Below the pieces are notes generated by a model. That model saw only the letters and a list, made by a program, of their open reading frames with translations. It did no database searches and was not told the DNA's origin. Below are positions 7,357 to 8,720 of a stretch of DNA of 8,720 nt, in pieces. The translations under genes and the position numbers were made by a program. Origin of the DNA: Peptococcaceae bacterium (lineage in GTDB: Bacteria > Bacillota > Peptococcia > Peptococcales > Peptococcaceae). The stretch spans positions 1 through 8,720 of the forward strand of contig JAFOFM010000010.1 in NCBI GenBank assembly GCA_017387265.1, read 5' to 3'. The number at the start of each line of letters is the position of its first letter. Position 1 is the stretch's first letter.

Positions 7357-7854
7357 TTAGATCTGTTCAGCAGCTTTGATTTCTGCAATCAGAGCTGGAA
7401 TATCTTCTGGTACTAAATGACCATGTACTTTATCATTAATTGTAAGAACCGGAGCCAGACCGCAAGCGCCTACGCAACGGCAGCATTCAATGCTGAACAG
7501 GCCGTCTGGAGTTGTTTCCCCAACACCGATACCCAGTTCTTCCTGCAGTTTTTCTAACAGCTTGCCAGAGCCTTTTACGTAACATGCTGTCCCCAGACAG
7601 ACATTAAATGTATATTTACCTTTTTTATTCATTGTGAATAACGCGTAGAATGTTACTACACCGTAAATTTCACTTAAAGGAATATCCATTTTTTCTGCAA
7701 TGTAAGCCTGAACTTCTTCTGGTAAGTAACCGAAAATGCCCTGTGCTTTATGCAGTACGCTGATTAAGCTGCCTCTTTGGTCTTTATGCTGCTCAATCAC
7801 ATTGTCCAGCTGTGCAAATAATGCTTCATTGTGTCCGCCACATGTACAAGCCAT
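7357..7854 (-). CDS. hydC: NAD-linked [FeFe] hydrogenase subunit HydC (NuoE-like)
   Basis: A 165-residue thioredoxin-fold [2Fe-2S] protein, homologue of complex I NuoE, that relays electrons within the HydABC complex. The helical N-terminal half contains 'GYLPEEVQAYIAEKMDIP' (42-59) and 'YGVVTFYALF' (64-73). The cluster ligands are C86 and C91 ('CLGTAC') and C127 and C131 ('CVGAC'). Family length is normal. The start at ATG 7854 has a strong AAGGGAGGAT site 8 bases upstream. The N-terminus 'MACTCGGH' carries an extra Cys-x-Cys before the family core, and C124/C125 add two more cysteines next to the second ligand pair. It is the first gene of hydC-hydB-hydA, an arrangement typical of NAD(H)-dependent trimeric hydrogenases; the alternative, an NADP-linked Hnd-type enzyme, cannot be excluded from sequence alone. 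Confidence 0.95.
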   Translation of the reverse strand: MACTCGGHNEALFAQLDNVIEQHKDQRGSLISVLHKAQGIFGYLPEEVQAYIAEKMDIPLSEIYGVVTFYALFTMNKKGKYTFNVCLGTACYVKGSGKLLEKLQEELGIGVGETTPDGLFSIECCRCVGACGLAPVLTINDKVHGHLVPEDIPALIAEIKAAEQI

Positions 7855-7896
7855 AGTTTTTATCCTCCCTTGATAAAATTAATCTAAAATCAGTAA

Positions 7897-7925
7897 CGAT
7901 AATCCTTAAATATATATGATTATCG
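7897..7925 (-). repeat. Inverted repeat in the hydC leader
   Basis: Arms CGATAATC (7897-7904) and GATTATCG (7918-7925) are perfectly complementary across 13 AT-rich bases. It lies 43 bases before the hydC start, inside the predicted 5' leader. It lacks a U-tract on either side, so it is not an intrinsic terminator; an RNA hairpin or a protein site would both fit. Confidence 0.45.
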
Positions 7926-7950
7926 GTAAACCCTATGTCTCTATTAAAAC

Positions 7951-7982
7951 GCATTTTTGCTTAAAAAGAAAGCATTTTATGC
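7951..7982. promoter_or_regulatory. Pair of GCAT palindromes at the predicted hyd transcription start
   Basis: GCATTTTTGC (7951-7960) and GCATTTTATGC (7972-7982) are two similar palindromes about 21-22 bases centre to centre, roughly two helical turns. They sit just downstream of the candidate -10, where a repressor would block transcription. The operator role is inference. Confidence 0.35.
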
Positions 7983-7988
7983 ACTTTT

Positions 7989-8018
7989 ATAATAAATCTT
8001 ATCAATGACAGTTTTCAA
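7989..8018 (-). promoter_or_regulatory. Candidate promoter of hydCBA
   Basis: On the minus strand TTGAAA (8013-8018) and TATTAT (7989-7994) are 18 bases apart. The implied start near 7982 gives a leader of roughly 128 bases before hydC. It is the best-spaced pair I found close to hydC; a second possible promoter lies further out at 8148-8156. Confidence 0.5.
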
Positions 8019-8021
8019 AAT

Positions 8022-8043
8022 TTTCGTACATTTTTTCACGAAA
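8022..8043. repeat. Inverted repeat just upstream of the hyd -35
   Basis: TTTCGT (8022-8027) and ACGAAA (8038-8043) form 6-base arms around a 10-base T-rich spacer, ending 4 bases from the candidate -35. The position suits an activator or redox regulator, but no known family consensus is matched. Confidence 0.3.
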
Positions 8044-8147
8044 CGACGTTTTTGGCTTAACATCGCACCCTGAGCCCGTCCTTCATTCACCAACACTATT
8101 CCGCGTCTGAAAAACACCTCATAATTATGCCGCCTAATTCATAATAC

Positions 8148-8156
8148 AGTATACCA
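8148..8156 (-). promoter_or_regulatory. Extended -10 element facing hydC
   Basis: TGGTATACT on the minus strand is a good extended -10 (TGnTATAAT-like, 5 of 6 in the hexamer) without a good -35. It would start a transcript near 8141, entering the less AT-rich island and then running into the hyd leader, or ending as a separate small RNA. Confidence 0.35.
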
Positions 8157-8193
8157 TTTCGTTTATTTTTTCACTACTTTTGTTTGACACAGC

Positions 8194-8215
8194 TTATCTG
8201 AATTTATTCAGATAA
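8194..8215. repeat. Perfect 22-base palindrome
   Basis: Arms TTATCTGAAT (8194-8203) and ATTCAGATAA (8206-8215) are perfectly complementary with only 2 bases between. A perfect TTGACA (8184-8189, plus) lies 4 bases to the left, but no good -10 follows at normal spacing. No U-tract follows on either strand, so a dimeric-regulator operator is more likely than a terminator. Confidence 0.5.
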
Positions 8216-8481
8216 CAAAACCTTAATTTCGTATTTATGTTGCATTTTTATTGCGCGAATCACCTGATAAAAACAAAAGTTTCATTTTTAGCTCAATTCC
8301 TTTTAAAAAGAGTATGGGAATGTGATAAGATGCGATGCATTATAAATCAGTCTGAAAAATGCGAAAAAAGAGGAAGCTGCAAGGTGTTCTATCAAAAAAA
8401 CTTATTCATTATGCATTTTTTGTAAATTCGAATCGCTTTTTGAATCCCCTTTAGCCTGCTTTCGTAACGGTTCACATAAAA

Positions 8482-8509
8482 TTGACAAATTTCTGCAAAC
8501 CATTATAAT
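8482..8509 (+). promoter_or_regulatory. Consensus sigma-A-type promoter for the right-hand gene
   Basis: TTGACA (8482-8487) and TATAAT (8504-8509) match consensus perfectly, with a 16-base spacer. The predicted start near 8516 gives a leader of about 35 bases before the ATG at 8552. Confidence 0.85.
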
Positions 8510-8551
8510 CAGTATAGATAAATAACAAATTTTCAAATGGAGTTGAACCGT

Positions 8552-8720
8552 ATGGATATGAGTCACTGGCTGTATATTCTTCCTGTTGCCATTGCTTTCT
8601 TTTTTATCATTGGCTGGAAAGAACAGCAGCCTCCTAAAACCACCGAAAAATTAAAAGACGGTAAAGTGGTATATCGTTCTTTATCGCCGGAAGATGCATG
8701 GGCCAGACTGAACAGTACCC
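8552..8720 (+). CDS. Membrane-anchored protein, 5' part only; possible rhodanese-like
   Basis: The open frame starts at ATG 8552 with ATGGAG as ribosome binding site about 9 bases upstream, behind a consensus promoter, and runs off the window after 56 codons. Residues 6-21 ('WLYILPVAIAFFFIIG') form one uncleaved-looking membrane anchor or signal segment with no lipobox cysteine. A charged linker follows, then 'VVYRSLSPEDAWARLNST' (about 39-56). That last stretch resembles the opening of rhodanese-like domains ('y..is.eeA...l'), which are usually followed by 'DVR..eEy..GHI'. The diagnostic part lies beyond the edge, so the family is a guess; the gene itself is well supported. Confidence 0.75.
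   Translation, partial: MDMSHWLYILPVAIAFFFIIGWKEQQPPKTTEKLKDGKVVYRSLSPEDAWARLNST

Larger units (their letters stand above)
7855..8551. other. Divergent intergenic regulatory region
   Basis: About 700 bases without a convincing gene. From the hydC side it holds: the leader hairpin 7897-7925; two GCAT-type palindromes 7951-7960 and 7972-7982; the candidate hyd promoter 7989-8018; an inverted repeat 8022-8043; a less AT-rich island of about 8045-8130 behind an extended -10 (8148-8156, minus); a TTGACA next to a perfect palindrome (8184-8215); a possible cysteine-containing small frame 8330-8425 (plus); and the consensus promoter 8482-8509 for the right-hand gene. The length is unusual for a simple divergent pair, so an unrecognised small RNA or peptide is possible. 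Confidence 0.6.

Noticed and set aside
8194..8215. Palindrome as an intrinsic terminator
   Set aside because: No T-tract follows on either strand, and no gene ends nearby.
7989..8220. Clear Rex operator for the hydrogenase
   Set aside because: Rex would be a sensible regulator, but I found no good TTGTGA-type inverted repeat; the inverted repeats present do not match it.
1..8720. CRISPR array, transposase, phage genes, tRNA or rRNA
   Set aside because: No regularly spaced repeats, mobile-element proteins or recognisable tRNA/rRNA sequences were seen.

Overview
The window reads as a stretch of a chromosome from a fermentative, anaerobic Firmicute. The evidence is a soluble multi-subunit NADH-linked [FeFe] hydrogenase, a glycine-riboswitch-controlled AGCS transporter, consensus sigma-A-type promoters, strong AGGAGG-type ribosome binding sites, and a fragment that looks like the end of an S-layer-homology (SLH) protein. 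The SLH-like fragment and the general flavour would fit the Negativicutes, but nothing here fixes the genus.

Layout, left to right. (1) Positions 1-207, plus strand: the 3' end of a gene with an SLH-like C-terminus. It is separated by a long bidirectional terminator from a converging CNNM/HlyC-CorC family membrane protein (270-1499, minus). (2) Positions 1601-3366, minus strand: an alanine/glycine:cation symporter (AGCS family) with its own terminator. Its leader carries a glycine aptamer, a short following hairpin and an intrinsic terminator, so import of glycine or alanine is probably controlled by intracellular glycine at the level of transcription termination. (3) Positions 3590-7854, minus strand: a tight three-gene operon in the order hydC-hydB-hydA, closed by a strong terminator. 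It encodes an NADH-oxidising or electron-bifurcating [FeFe] hydrogenase: a NuoE-like [2Fe-2S] subunit, a NuoF-like FMN/NADH subunit with a fused thioredoxin-like ferredoxin domain and a C-terminal 2[4Fe-4S] domain, and the catalytic H-cluster subunit. (4) Positions 7855-8551: a roughly 700-base AT-rich divergent intergenic region. It holds the putative hyd promoter, several inverted repeats that could be operators, a less AT-rich island with an extended -10 promoter, and a perfect consensus promoter driving the next plus-strand gene. (5) Positions 8552-8720: the start of a membrane-anchored protein cut by the window edge.

Functionally, the hydrogenase would re-oxidise NADH (with reduced ferredoxin if bifurcating) and release H2 during fermentation. 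No maturation genes (hydE, hydF, hydG) lie in the window. I found no phage, transposon, CRISPR or clearly new multi-gene system. The points most worth checking are a serine at the position of the usual proton-relay cysteine in the hydrogenase active-site motif L1, the complete glycine-responsive leader, an altered conserved motif in the symporter, and the unexplained palindromes and possible small transcript upstream of hydC.
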